The notes: a model not told the origin generated them from the letters alone. Shown: positions 1 through 8,897, counted from the stretch's first letter. The stretch: 64,000 nt of DNA from Hoeflea sp. (GCA_019084245.1 JAHRFE010000033.1:124001-188000), one strand, 5' to 3'. Numbers and translations: made by a program.

Positions 1-613
1 GGAATATGACGCCGCGCGCGCACAATCCGCCGATCGCGGCAATGTCGATCCATTTCATGATGGCCTCGGACGCGTCGATATATTTGCGGTACTTGCGGGC
101 GATGGCTTTCCAGATATGCGCCACGCCGACAATCACGAAGACGGAACCGATAATCAGCGACACCGGGCCGGCGCCGATGAAGGCGGCGGCGGTGCTGGCA
201 AATCCGTCGCTGGAGCCGCCGCCAGAAGCGAGGTTCGCACCCCACCAGATCGAGAATGTGTAGAGCAGCAGAAACCCGTAGGTCGCAGCCGACCCGATGA
301 GGCCTGAACGCACCGCCAGGCCCTTCGGGGTAAACCCGTGATCATCGGTATCGAACACGGCCTGGACAATGCGCCAGGAACAATAGCCGGCAAGACTGAT
401 CATCAACAGCGGCGTCAGGATGGCGCTTGCGGTGGACTGGGTGATGAAGCGGACGGCATCTTCCGCGTCACCGCCGACGCCGGTGGTCAGCGCTGCGCTG
501 AGGGCGAAGAAGGCCAGCAGCAGATACACCGCGCCGCGGGCGCCATAACCCAGCCGCGCGAAAGGCTTGAACCAGTCGCGCCACCCTGTCGGCGTGTTCG
601 AAGCGATGCTCAT
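1..613 (-). CDS. DUF1206 family membrane protein (C-terminus cut by window edge)
   Basis: Translating the minus strand from the ATG at 613 gives an open frame that runs off the left edge, so about 204 residues are visible. The start MSIASNTPTGWRDWF leads into LARLGYGARG-like sequence (FARLGYGARGAVYLLLAFFA) typical of DUF1206 proteins, which carry three repeats of a two-helix membrane unit. Several hydrophobic spans are visible (for example around residues 25-45, 60-80 and 100-125). The ATG overlaps the stop of the upstream PAP2 gene (ATGA), so the two are probably co-translated. The molecular function of the family is not known; I infer an inner-membrane location only. Confidence 0.8.
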   Translation of the reverse strand, partial: MSIASNTPTGWRDWFKPFARLGYGARGAVYLLLAFFALSAALTTGVGGDAEDAVRFITQSTASAILTPLLMISLAGYCSWRIVQAVFDTDDHGFTPKGLAVRSGLIGSAATYGFLLLYTFSIWWGANLASGGGSSDGFASTAAAFIGAGPVSLIIGSVFVIVGVAHIWKAIARKYRKYIDASEAIMKWIDIAAIGGLCARGVIF

Positions 614-1356
614 GGCGCGCTCTCCTGCTTGATGCGGCCGCGGCTGCGAAGATGCAGGAAATGCAGGATCAACCAGGAAAGGCTCGCCCAGGCGGCGCCC
701 AGCGCCCAGCCGGCGGCGACATCGCTGGGCCAGTGAACCCCGACATAGACACGGCTGAAACCAACAATGAAGGCCACGAACACCGCGACCGACAGCACAT
801 AGATCCGCGCCCGGCGATCATCGAGGAAACCGATCACCAGTGAGGCAATCGTCAGATAGGCGACCGTCGTCACCAGGGCATGACCGCTCGGGAAGCTCAG
901 TGTGTGGACCGTGTCCAGGTGATCGACCAGGTCAGGTCTCGGGCGGCCGTAATATTGCTTGAGCGTCTGGGTCAGAAGCGCGCCCGAGCCGACCGCCAGC
1001 ACCGCATAGGCGGCAGCGCCGTAGCGTCGGGTGACGATGAAGAATCCGGCGACCGCAGCAAGCGTCAGGATGATGAGCGGATAGCCGCCGATCGCGGTGA
1101 TTTCGACGGCGGTTTCCTGAAACCAGGGCGGCCCCAGGGGCGTCGTCGGATCGCCCGCCACCCGCAGGCTCAGGAACAGCATCTCGTCGATACGACGGAT
1201 CTCGCCCTCCGCCATTTCCTCAGCAATTTCGATGAACACATACACGCCCAGCGTCAGGATCGCGAAAAGGACCACGGGCAGCCGATGGGCATTTCCTGTG
1301 CGGATGCCTTTGGCAAGCCACCCCATGATCCGCTCTGATTGCAAATATCTTGTCAT
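610..1356 (-). CDS. PAP2-family membrane phosphatase
   Basis: A 248-residue PAP2 (type 2 phosphatidic acid phosphatase / undecaprenyl-diphosphatase-like) protein. The three catalytic blocks are complete: K133 with the RPRP segment near 138-141, PSGH at 156-159, and SR at 201-202 followed by H208 and D212. Hydrophobic spans near 28-44, 90-108, 113-130, 160-178 and 185-200 fit an integral membrane enzyme whose active site faces the periplasm. The likely substrate is a lipid phosphate or isoprenyl diphosphate, which cannot be told from sequence. I chose the ATG at 1356, with a GGGGAG just upstream (tight spacing). A longer in-frame reading to 1536 lacks a convincing ribosome site. The stop overlaps the next gene's start. 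Confidence 0.88.
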   Translation of the reverse strand: MTRYLQSERIMGWLAKGIRTGNAHRLPVVLFAILTLGVYVFIEIAEEMAEGEIRRIDEMLFLSLRVAGDPTTPLGPPWFQETAVEITAIGGYPLIILTLAAVAGFFIVTRRYGAAAYAVLAVGSGALLTQTLKQYYGRPRPDLVDHLDTVHTLSFPSGHALVTTVAYLTIASLVIGFLDDRRARIYVLSVAVFVAFIVGFSRVYVGVHWPSDVAAGWALGAAWASLSWLILHFLHLRSRGRIKQESAP

Positions 1357-1494
1357 GCGCTCCCCGCTTTTTGCTGTAGCAATCATAACCCGCGGACCGT
1401 CGCCTTGTTCCAAAAAACACGGGACTGCGGCGGCCGCTATCGCCCGGGCACATTGCTGTTTGCCTTTTTCAACCCCATGTGAAGAGAAGCAACC

Positions 1495-1508
1495 TTGATC
1501 GGCATCAA
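1495..1508. promoter_or_regulatory. FNR/FixK-type anaerobox
   Basis: TTGATCGGCATCAA is an exact match to the FNR/FixK consensus TTGAT-N4-ATCAA, and the symmetry extends to CC...GG on both flanks. It lies between the divergent PAP2 and DUF4342 genes, with its centre at about 1501.5. If bound as a class II activator site, the start of transcription would fall near 1543. A TAGCAA hexamer at 1531-1536 sits where the -10 would be, and the ATG at 1574 follows after a short leader. Regulation of the DUF4342 gene by oxygen limitation is an inference. Confidence 0.7.
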
Positions 1509-1573
1509 GGACGCCAGCGCCCTTTGGGCGTAGCAAGAAACGTCTTCATCATCATCACCGAGGGAGAAATCCA

Positions 1574-2020
1574 ATGGATGAGCAGACAAGCAAGACAAGG
1601 AAAACCTTCACCGAAGAAATCGAAGTCATGGGCAACCAGCTCGTGCAGCAGGTCAAGGATCTTCTCAAGGAAGGCAATGTCCGCCAGGTGCGCCTCAAGG
1701 CGTCCGACGGCGACATCCTGTTTGAAACGCCGTTGACCTTCGGCGTGGTGGCCGGCGGCGCCGTGGCGCTCGCAGCCCCGTGGCTCGCCATCCTCGGCGC
1801 CATCGCGGCCTTTGTGACGCATGTCCGGCTCGAAGTCGTCCGCGAGGTCGATGAGGCCGATCCGGCCCCGCCCGAGAGCCCGATGCCGGAGCCCGAAACC
1901 AAGGCGAAATCTTCTGCCAAGCCAAAGGCTGCGGCAAAACCAAAAGCCGCTGCAAAGGCCAAGACGAGCGGCAAGAAAGCCGGCAGCAAGGCAAAAACCA
2001 GTGGCAAGGCCGGCTCGTAA
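1574..2020 (+). CDS. DUF4342 domain protein with lysine/alanine-rich histone-H1-like tail
   Basis: 148 residues. Residues 12-92 match the DUF4342 pattern: an amphipathic start, KDLLKEGNVRQVRLK at 28-42, FETPLTFGVV near 50-59, and a hydrophobic stretch near 60-82 ending in VTHVRLEV. From about residue 108 the protein becomes a low-complexity tail of Lys, Ala, Ser and Gly with repeated KPKAAA and KTSGK units, much like histone H1 or bacterial H1-like proteins. The start is supported by GAGGGAGAA upstream. The domain is uncharacterised; the tail suggests binding to DNA or another polyanion (inference). A perfect FNR/FixK box lies about 70 bp upstream. Confidence 0.8.
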   Translation: MDEQTSKTRKTFTEEIEVMGNQLVQQVKDLLKEGNVRQVRLKASDGDILFETPLTFGVVAGGAVALAAPWLAILGAIAAFVTHVRLEVVREVDEADPAPPESPMPEPETKAKSSAKPKAAAKPKAAAKAKTSGKKAGSKAKTSGKAGS

Positions 2021-2142
2021 GACAACTGGCAAAGTGCGTGTCCTGCTGTCATCAAACTGAAATCCGCCCTCGCTAGATGTCAGTTTTGGCTGATGGCCGG
2101 GTGGCAAGTGCGAAGGCGGCCACCCCGCCCGGAAGGATAGCC

Positions 2143-3672
2143 GTGAGCGACACAAGCACCCCCGTCTCAGACCCCATCTCCGGGCAAACCCACAATGCGC
2201 CGAACGCCGGTGCAATAGCGGCCTGCCGGGACCTGCTCAACGACAGCATCGCCAGAATTCAGACCGACTGCGCCAAAATCTTCGCCGATTGGGAGCCGGA
2301 AATTGCCCGGCCGGAGTTCCACACCGGGGCGGAAAACCTCGCTTTCTATCTCGCCGCCCGCCAGTACGATCTGACAGGCCTTCAATCGAGCCTCTCCGTG
2401 CTCGGACTGTCCTCGCTCGGACGCGCCGAATCCCATCTCCGCCAGTCCCTGGCTGCAGTCATGGCAACACTTGACGGCCTGTCCGGCCTGCCCGCGAGCT
2501 GGCCAGATCCATCCGAGCTTGACGCCGGACTGGCGCAGATCACCCGTGACCAGGAGCTGTTTTTCGGCGACTTCCCGGGCGAGCACAACACCCGCATCAT
2601 GGTGACCATGCCGCCGCAGGGGGCCACCGATGCTGGTTTCGTCGATGAGCTGATAGCAGCCGGCGCCAGTTGCTTCCGCATCAACTGCGCCCATGACGGA
2701 CCCGAGGCATGGGCGTCGATGATCGATCACATTCGCGCGTCCTCCAGCAAGGCGAACCGGCACTGCCCGGTGCTGATGGACATCGCCGGACCCAAATGCC
2801 GGATCGAAAGCGTTGATCAGCCCGGCACACGGCTGTTTCGCGGCGACCGGTTCCGGCTGATGACCCGGCCCGGCCGCAAGCACAAGCGGATGCCCTCGAT
2901 CACCATCACCTTTCCGGACATCGTCACCAGGCTTCAGGCCGGCCTTCAGGTCTGGATTGATGACGGCAAGATCGGCGCCAGGGTTGTCGAGATCATCGAT
3001 GGCGGCGCCGTGCTCGAGGTGACGGTCGCCGCCGACAAGGGCAAGAAGCTCAGGCTGGAGAAGGGCATCAATTTCCCGGCAATCGACCTTGAGATCGAAC
3101 ATCTGACCCCCGCCGATCTCGCCGTCCTTCCCTTTGTCGCAACCCATGCCGATATTGTCGGCTGTTCCTTCGTGCAGCGGCCGAATGATATCCGCGGTCT
3201 CACCGCCGCGCTGAGGCAGTATCGCGGCGACATGCCGCCGCAGCCGCTGTTGCTGAAAATCGAAACCGCGCTCGCCGTGCGCAACCTGCCGCGCCTGATC
3301 GTTCAGGCCGGCTCGCATCAGCCGGTCGCCGTCATGATCGCCCGCGGGGACCTCGCCATGGAAGTCGGCGCCGAGCGCCTGTCGGAAGCACAGGAAGAGA
3401 TCCTGTGGCTGTGCGAGGCGGCTCACATCCCGGTGGTCTGGGCGACCCAGGTGCTGGAAACCCTGCTCAAGACCGGGGCGCCGTCGCGCGCCGAGGTCAC
3501 CGACGCCGCCATGGGCCAGCGCGCCGAATGCATCATGCTCAACAAAGGGCCATATATTGGGGAGACAATCCGTTTTCTGGCCGGGATCCTGCGTCGCATG
3601 GATCGCCATCAGTTCAAGAAAACGGCCCGCCTCTCAGCGCTCACATCGTGGCGCGGTCCGCAACCACTTTAG
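2143..3672 (+). CDS. Pyruvate-kinase-like protein with N-terminal extension and no C-terminal domain
   Basis: 509 residues from the GTG at 2143, which has GGAAGG seven bases upstream; an earlier in-frame ATG at 2077 lacks a ribosome site. The first ~130 residues are an unrecognised helical extension. After that the pyruvate kinase barrel follows: RIMVTMPPQGATDAGFVDEL, a FRINCAH segment (for FRLNFSH), MDIAGPKCRIE (for DLQGPKIR), the small B domain, KIET, and MIARGDLAMEVG (for VARGDLGVE). The regulatory C domain found in normal ~480-residue enzymes is absent, since the protein ends soon after MLNKGPYI. Active-site signatures are deviant, so real pyruvate kinase activity is uncertain; a related phosphotransfer or lyase reaction on a pyruvate/PEP-like substrate is possible. 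Confidence 0.75.
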   Translation: MSDTSTPVSDPISGQTHNAPNAGAIAACRDLLNDSIARIQTDCAKIFADWEPEIARPEFHTGAENLAFYLAARQYDLTGLQSSLSVLGLSSLGRAESHLRQSLAAVMATLDGLSGLPASWPDPSELDAGLAQITRDQELFFGDFPGEHNTRIMVTMPPQGATDAGFVDELIAAGASCFRINCAHDGPEAWASMIDHIRASSSKANRHCPVLMDIAGPKCRIESVDQPGTRLFRGDRFRLMTRPGRKHKRMPSITITFPDIVTRLQAGLQVWIDDGKIGARVVEIIDGGAVLEVTVAADKGKKLRLEKGINFPAIDLEIEHLTPADLAVLPFVATHADIVGCSFVQRPNDIRGLTAALRQYRGDMPPQPLLLKIETALAVRNLPRLIVQAGSHQPVAVMIARGDLAMEVGAERLSEAQEEILWLCEAAHIPVVWATQVLETLLKTGAPSRAEVTDAAMGQRAECIMLNKGPYIGETIRFLAGILRRMDRHQFKKTARLSALTSWRGPQPL

Positions 3673-3798
3673 TGGCCTCACCGAACCAGACGGTTACCAT
3701 CTGTCTTGAAAAGTCAGGCCACCAGCTATTGATCTGGTGGGGCGATATGCCCTCTTAGGTGGGAAACATCCGTCAGGATCGCACCTCGAGGAGCTGAT

Positions 3799-4563
3799 AT
3801 GCGCCGGACTTATCTGATGCCTCTTATGTTTGTGGCCCTGGCGGGGCTTGACCTTCCCGCTGACGGACCGGTTCCGGTGGACAAGCCCGAGCAGGCCACT
3901 GCACCCGAACCGGCTGCCAAGGCACCCGGAAATGCGAAAATTCCGAATGCGGCAGCTGCAGACCAGAAGCCTGCGCCCCTGCCCGGAATTACCACGCCGG
4001 AAGAGAGCGAAGCCGCCCTTGCCGGCTGCGAAGCAGAGTTGCGTAAGCTGCAGGTGACATTTGACAGGCTGGAGCCTGTGACCGGCGAGAATGGTTGCGG
4101 CATCACCGCGCCTTACGCGATCACCGAGATCGCCAAGGGGGTGTCGTTCAGTCCGGCAACCGAAATGCGCTGCGAGACCGCCTTGTCGCTCGCCCGCTGG
4201 GTCGAGGGCGTGGTCCTGCCGGCAACCGCTTCGCTTCCCGGAAAAGCGCGCCTGACGGCCATCAACCACGGCTCGACCTATGTCTGCCGCCGCCGCAACA
4301 ATCTGCCGACCGGCAAGATGTCGGAGCATTCAATCGGCAATGCCGTCGACGTCGTGGACTTCGAATTCGACGGACGCGGGCCCATCGGCATCGTTCCGCG
4401 CGCGGGCGACGGCAACATCGAGGAGGCATTCCAGCGCGCCGTGCGCGGCGGCGCCTGCCTGCATTTCACCACCGTGCTCGGTCCGGGCGCTGACGCCAGC
4501 CATGACGACCATCTCCATTTCGACATCGCCGAACGCAGGGGCGGCTACCGACTGTGTGAGTGA
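3799..4563 (+). CDS. Extensin-like C-terminal domain exported protein
   Basis: 254 residues. A short hydrophobic N-terminus (residues 5-18) is followed by a Pro/Ala-rich linker to about residue 70. The extensin-like C-terminal domain, common in rhizobia, comes next. Diagnostic segments are NGCGITAP (98-105), MSEHSIGNAVDV (174-185) and SHDDHLHFDIAERRGGYRLC (234-253). The conserved SEHxxGxAxD and HxDHxH patterns resemble those of D,D-carboxypeptidase/peptidoglycan-acting proteins of the VanY/MepA type, so a cell-wall metallopeptidase role is plausible. Six Cys residues (77, 100, 125, 163, 220, 253) suggest periplasmic disulfides. GAGGAG upstream supports the ATG at 3799. Confidence 0.85.
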   Translation: MRRTYLMPLMFVALAGLDLPADGPVPVDKPEQATAPEPAAKAPGNAKIPNAAAADQKPAPLPGITTPEESEAALAGCEAELRKLQVTFDRLEPVTGENGCGITAPYAITEIAKGVSFSPATEMRCETALSLARWVEGVVLPATASLPGKARLTAINHGSTYVCRRRNNLPTGKMSEHSIGNAVDVVDFEFDGRGPIGIVPRAGDGNIEEAFQRAVRGGACLHFTTVLGPGADASHDDHLHFDIAERRGGYRLCE

Positions 4564-4669
4564 CGCGTCGAATTCCTGGCCGCCCTCGATCCGTCATTGA
4601 CCCATGGAGTGCGTCCTTGCTTGACGCCGCCGTTCATCTTCATGGCTCGCGAGGCGTCCACGAAATACG

Positions 4670-4701
4670 CCGACAGGCCGGACTTGAGCCCGGCCTGTCG
4701 G
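4670..4701. terminator. Bidirectional hairpin between convergent genes
   Basis: A perfect 12-bp stem, CCGACAGGCCGG (4670-4681) paired with CCGGCCTGTCGG (4690-4701), with an 8-base loop. It lies between the convergent extensin-like gene and the TonB receptor gene. Neither side has a strong U-tract, so termination may be incomplete. Confidence 0.65.
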
Positions 4702-4737
4702 TGTCTTCATATCGATGGGTTTTCGGCGCCGAAGCCC

Positions 4738-6960
4738 TCAGAAGCGCTGGGTGATCGAAACCTTGAATGTCCGGCCCGGTTCCGAATAGTACGCCTCCGG
4801 CTGGGCCATCGTGACGTCGCGCAGGCTGACTGAGTCGTAATAGGTCTCGTCGAAGATGTTGTAGACACCCGCCTGGACGCTGAAGCCTTTCAGCTGTTCC
4901 GGCTTCCACCAGGCGGTGGCGTCGACCAGCCCGTAGCTCTTTGCCTTGTAGTTGGCGGTCGAGTTGTCCGACACCGACGCAACGCCGATCCAGTTGACAT
5001 TGGCGCCCCAGGTCTCGGTGGCATAGCCGGCGCCCAGAACGGCCTTGAATGGCGCCACCGATCCCAGCACCTGTCCGGTGTCCCTGTCCACGCCGCGGGC
5101 ATAGGCCAGTGCGCCGTTGAGGCTGAAGCCGCTGTCAAACTGCTTCTCCAGGCTCAACTCGGCGCCGTAGATCTCGACATTGGCGCGGTTGATGCTCTGC
5201 GTCACGCCGAAGGGATAGGTGCCAGGCGCGATCCCCAGTCCCGCCTGTTCGGCCGCCGAAAGGCCCCGCGTATCGATGAAGTTCTTGTAGCGGTTGTAGA
5301 AGGCGGTCGCCCGTCCGCGCAGGCTTCCGTTGTCATAGGCGGCGCCGATCTCGAAGCCATTGCTGGATTCGGGCTTCATGTCCGGATTGCCGATCCTGAG
5401 ATAGGTGCCCGGCGCGCCGTAATCGAGATAGAGCTCCGAAGCGGTCGGCGCGCGGAACGCCATCGACCACTGCGCGAAGACATCGAGTTCCGGCGTGACT
5501 TCGTATTTTCCAAGCAGCTTCGGCGAGAACTGGCTTTCGCTCTGGCCGGCCGGCATGCCGGTAAAGTTCGGATTGCTCCGATAGGATGCAGTATCCTTCG
5601 GGGAATGGTCGTACCAGTCGAAGCGAACGCCGGGCGTCAGCGAGAACCCGCTGTCGCCGAACGAAATTTCGTCATCGATATAGATGCCCAGCTGGGTGGA
5701 ATCCACATCCGGCATGTCCGACTGGTTGGTGTGAAGGAAGTTGCAGGCATTGAAGGGCGGGAACGGACCGGGTCCGCAGGTGTCCACGCCGGAGGAGTAT
5801 TGCGACGTCTTCCCGGTTGCGAAATTGCCGCCCAGGGTGATCTTGTGGCTCAGACCGCCGAGTTCCAGGGTCTTCTCGCCCAGGCCCGACAGGCCGTAGG
5901 AGTCGTTGGTGACCTCGCTCAGCCGCGAATAGTTTCCGATCACCGAGGTGTGGCGATAGCCGTCATTGCCGCTGGAGCGGCCGAGCCGCTGCCAGTAGAG
6001 AACGGCGTTGGCTGAGTCGAAGAAGGAATCATCGCCCATTGCCTCGTAATCGTAGTCGAAGGAGATCCGCTCGCGCCGGATGCCTTCCATCTCCCACCAG
6101 TTGCCCGGCCGGTAGTTGCCGGCGGGCGTCTGTTCGGACATCAGGTCGGTGTCGGTGTCGATGTCGTAGCGCTCCGCCGTCAGGCCGAATGTGTGACCGC
6201 TTTCGGTCGCCTGGCGGATCTTGAACAGCAGGTTGTTCTCGTCGTAATCGGCCGGATTGGCCTCTGTGCGCGTCGGCCCGTAGCCGCCAACGTCGCCCTG
6301 GCTCTCGGTTTCGTGGCCAATCCGGTAGCCGCCCTGGAACAGCACCGAAGTGCCGTTCATGCGGGCTGCGACGCCGGCGAAGCCGCCGATGCTCATGTCC
6401 TTGCTGTCGAAGATCGTCTTGACATAGCCGCCGGTGTCGCGCCCCTCCTCGAGCAGGTCTTCTGGCTCCATCGTGCTCAGAACCATGGCACCGCCGAGCG
6501 CGCCGGAACCGCCGCGGCTCGAATCGCCGCCGCGCACGATGTTGATGGCGTCAAGCGTGTTGAAATCGAAGCTGTTGATGCCGCCGCTGGCCTCCCGGGC
6601 GCCATCCTGGAGATAGGGGATCTGGATGCCGTCGATCGTGGTCAGCACCCGCGGGCCGTCAAGTCCGCGAATGTTGACGCTGCCGTTGGCGCTGTTGAAG
6701 CTGACGCCCGGCTCAAGCGCGCGGCCAAGGTCGTCGATGCTGGTGATCTGCGCCTCGGTGAGCTCCTCGCCGGTGGTCTCGGTTGCCAGCGGCGTATCCG
6801 CCACCCCCTTGGCGCTCTCGCCGCTCTTGACGGTCAGCCGTTCCAGCAGGGTGCCAGGCGCTGCGCCGGCAGTGTCCTGCGCGACAGCCGGCGGGACGGA
6901 AACGAGGAGGGCGAGCGCGCTGCCAGCCAACAGGGTGCTGCGAAAACTTCCGGCAACCAT
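4738..6960 (-). CDS. TonB-dependent heme/hemoglobin-type outer-membrane receptor
   Basis: 740 residues. A signal peptide ends near VPPAVAQ (about residue 27). The plug domain follows (NGSVNIRGLDGPRVLTTIDGI, then the VRGGDSSRGGSGALGG stretch), and then a 22-strand-type barrel ending in the terminal Phe of KVSITQRF. It has the FRAP box (FRAPTASELYLDYG) and an NPDMKPE box seen in heme receptors of the ShmR/HmuR/BhuA class. No His lies between the two boxes, where a heme ligand is usually found, so the exact ligand is uncertain. AAAGGAT precedes the ATG. A RirA-type box lies about 120 bp upstream, implying iron-responsive control. No TonB or heme ABC importer genes are adjacent. Confidence 0.88.
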   Translation of the reverse strand: MVAGSFRSTLLAGSALALLVSVPPAVAQDTAGAAPGTLLERLTVKSGESAKGVADTPLATETTGEELTEAQITSIDDLGRALEPGVSFNSANGSVNIRGLDGPRVLTTIDGIQIPYLQDGAREASGGINSFDFNTLDAINIVRGGDSSRGGSGALGGAMVLSTMEPEDLLEEGRDTGGYVKTIFDSKDMSIGGFAGVAARMNGTSVLFQGGYRIGHETESQGDVGGYGPTRTEANPADYDENNLLFKIRQATESGHTFGLTAERYDIDTDTDLMSEQTPAGNYRPGNWWEMEGIRRERISFDYDYEAMGDDSFFDSANAVLYWQRLGRSSGNDGYRHTSVIGNYSRLSEVTNDSYGLSGLGEKTLELGGLSHKITLGGNFATGKTSQYSSGVDTCGPGPFPPFNACNFLHTNQSDMPDVDSTQLGIYIDDEISFGDSGFSLTPGVRFDWYDHSPKDTASYRSNPNFTGMPAGQSESQFSPKLLGKYEVTPELDVFAQWSMAFRAPTASELYLDYGAPGTYLRIGNPDMKPESSNGFEIGAAYDNGSLRGRATAFYNRYKNFIDTRGLSAAEQAGLGIAPGTYPFGVTQSINRANVEIYGAELSLEKQFDSGFSLNGALAYARGVDRDTGQVLGSVAPFKAVLGAGYATETWGANVNWIGVASVSDNSTANYKAKSYGLVDATAWWKPEQLKGFSVQAGVYNIFDETYYDSVSLRDVTMAQPEAYYSEPGRTFKVSITQRF

Positions 6961-7080
6961 GATAGGATCCTTTCAAGGGTCACTAGCTGGCTGGAGGGAG
7001 AGACGCTCCCGAATGGCTGGCTGTCTTACGAGTTACATCGGGCGCCTTCATGACGCCTTGTTCCTGCCACATATTAAACA

Positions 7081-7095
7081 TGACATTTTGAGTCA
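7081..7095. promoter_or_regulatory. RirA-type iron-responsive operator (IRO box)
   Basis: TGACATTTTGAGTCA fits the rhizobial IRO consensus TGA-N9-TCA exactly. It lies 121-135 bp upstream of the receptor start. Read on the minus strand it overlaps a TTGACT -35-like hexamer (7096-7091), with AT-rich -10 candidates near 7076-7068, so repressor binding would block the promoter. RirA control is inferred from the motif and from the target being an iron/heme receptor. Confidence 0.65.
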
Positions 7096-7173
7096 ACATA
7101 TATTTCGCCGATTTCCGGCAGTCCATCGCGTCGGGGCCGGCCGATGCAGGATTCCGGGGGCTCAAACGAAAAC

Positions 7174-7197
7174 GGGGCCGGCGATCCCGCCAGCCCC
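7174..7197 (-). terminator. Rho-independent terminator of the formate-THF ligase gene
   Basis: Read on the minus strand, a 10-bp GC-rich stem with one mismatch (7188-7197 with 7174-7183) and a 4-base loop is followed by a T-run (TTTT) and lies just past the fhs stop codon at 7218. Confidence 0.7.
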
Positions 7198-7217
7198 GCA
7201 TCATCCGTGGCAAATTT

Positions 7218-8897
7218 CTAGAACAGGCCTTCGATCTGGCCCTGGTCATTGAGGAAGATCTTCTCCGAGGACGGGGTCCTGGGCAGGCCCGGCATGGTCA
7301 TGATCTCGCCGGTGATGACGACGATGAAGCCCGCGCCCGCCGACAGCCGCACTTCGCGCACCGGAACCGTATGGTCCGTGGGAGCGCCGCGCAGGTTGGG
7401 ATCGGTCGAGAAGGAATATTGCGTCTTGGCCATGCAGATCGGCAATTTTCCGTAACCCTGGCCTTCCCACTGCTTGAGCTGCTCGCGCACGGATTTCTCC
7501 GCGATCACCTCGCCTGCGTGGTAGATCGACTTGGCGATGGTCTCGATCTTCTCGAACAGCGGCATCTCGTCGGGATAGAGCGGGGCAAACTGCGCCTGGC
7601 CGGATTCGGCGAGCTCCACCACCTTGTTGGCGAGATCCTCGATCCCCGCCGAGCCCAACGCCCAGTGCTTGCACAGGATGGCCTCCGCGCCGAGCGTGGC
7701 GACATAATCCTTGACCGCCTGAATCTCGGCCTCGGTGTCGGAAACGAAGTGGTTGATGGCGACAACCACCGGCACGCCGAACTTCTTCACGTTCTGCACG
7801 TGACGGCCGAGATTGGCGCAGCCCTTCTCGACGGCCGCGATGTTTTCGGTGCCGAGATCGTCCTTCTTGACGCCGCCATTCATCTTCATCGCCCGCACCG
7901 TGGCGACGATCACCGCCGCATCGGGCTTGAGGCCGGCCTTGCGGCACTTGATGTCGAAGAACTTTTCCGCGCCCAGATCGGCGCCGAAGCCGGCTTCGGT
8001 GACGACGTAATCGGCGAGCTTCAGCGCCGTGGTGGTGGCCACCACCGAGTTGCAGCCGTGCGCAATGTTGGCGAAGGGGCCGCCATGCACGAAGGCCGGA
8101 TTGTTTTCCAGCGTCTGCACCAGATTGGGCTGCATCGCGTCCTTGAGCAGCACCGTCATCGCGCCATCGGCCTTGATGTCGCGGCAATGGATCGGCGTCT
8201 TGTCGCGGCGATAGGCCACGACGATGGCGCCCAGCCGCTGCTGCAGGTCTTCGAGGTCCCTCGCCAGGCACAGGATCGCCATGACTTCCGACGCCACGGT
8301 GATGTCAAATCCGGTCTGGCGCGGAAAGCCGTTGGCGACGCCGCCGAGATTGACCACGATGTCGCGGAGCGCCCGGTCGTTCATGTCCATCACCCGCCGC
8401 CAGACGATGCGCCTAGCGTCGATTTCCAGCTCGTTGCCCCAGTAGATGTGGTTGTCGATCATCGCCGAGAGCAGGTTGTGGGCGCTGGTGATGGCGTGGA
8501 AATCGCCGGTGAAATGCAGGTTCATCTCTTCCATCGGCACGACCTGCGCCATGCCGCCGCCGGCAGCGCCCCCCTTCATGCCGAAATTCGGCCCGAGCGA
8601 AGCTTCGCGGATGCAGATCATCGCCTTCTTGCCAATCCGGTTGAGCCCGTCGCCCAGGCCCACCGTGGTGGTGGTCTTGCCCTCGCCCGCGGGCGTCGGG
8701 TTGATTGCGGTGACCAGGATCAGCTTGCCGTCCTTCTTGTCCTTCTGCCGCGCGATGAAGGCCGCCGACACCTTGGCTTTGTCATGGCCATAGGGAACCA
8801 GGTCTTCCTGCGGAATCCCGAGACCCGCGCCGATCTCCATGATCGGCTTCTTGTTTGCCGCCCGCGCGATCTCGATGTCGGATTTGTACTCAGCCAT
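7218..8897 (-). CDS. fhs: Formate--tetrahydrofolate ligase
   Basis: 559 residues, the normal length for Fhs. It catalyses ATP + formate + THF to 10-formyl-THF, feeding one-carbon units to purines and formyl-Met. The nucleotide-binding P-loop [12 protein letters not shown] (67-78) is intact, and long family signatures such as [20 protein letters not shown] and [14 protein letters not shown] are present. The start at 8897 ([11 protein letters not shown]) has GAGGGAACC upstream; a longer in-frame reading to 9017 lacks one. The gene is monocistronic, with a hairpin terminator downstream. Cytosolic. Confidence 0.97.
   Translation of the reverse strand: MAEYKSDIEIARAANKKPIMEIGAGLGIPQEDLVPYGHDKAKVSAAFIARQKDKKDGKLILVTAINPTPAGEGKTTTTVGLGDGLNRIGKKAMICIREASLGPNFGMKGGAAGGGMAQVVPMEEMNLHFTGDFHAITSAHNLLSAMIDNHIYWGNELEIDARRIVWRRVMDMNDRALRDIVVNLGGVANGFPRQTGFDITVASEVMAILCLARDLEDLQQRLGAIVVAYRRDKTPIHCRDIKADGAMTVLLKDAMQPNLVQTLENNPAFVHGGPFANIAHGCNSVVATTTALKLADYVVTEAGFGADLGAEKFFDIKCRKAGLKPDAAVIVATVRAMKMNGGVKKDDLGTENIAAVEKGCANLGRHVQNVKKFGVPVVVAINHFVSDTEAEIQAVKDYVATLGAEAILCKHWALGSAGIEDLANKVVELAESGQAQFAPLYPDEMPLFEKIETIAKSIYHAGEVIAEKSVREQLKQWEGQGYGKLPICMAKTQYSFSTDPNLRGAPTDHTVPVREVRLSAGAGFIVVITGEIMTMPGLPRTPSSEKIFLNDQGQIEGLF

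Noticed and set aside
1909-2010. Short tandem repeats that might suggest a CRISPR or satellite
   Set aside because: They encode the in-frame Lys/Ala tail of the DUF4342 protein, and there are no spacers.
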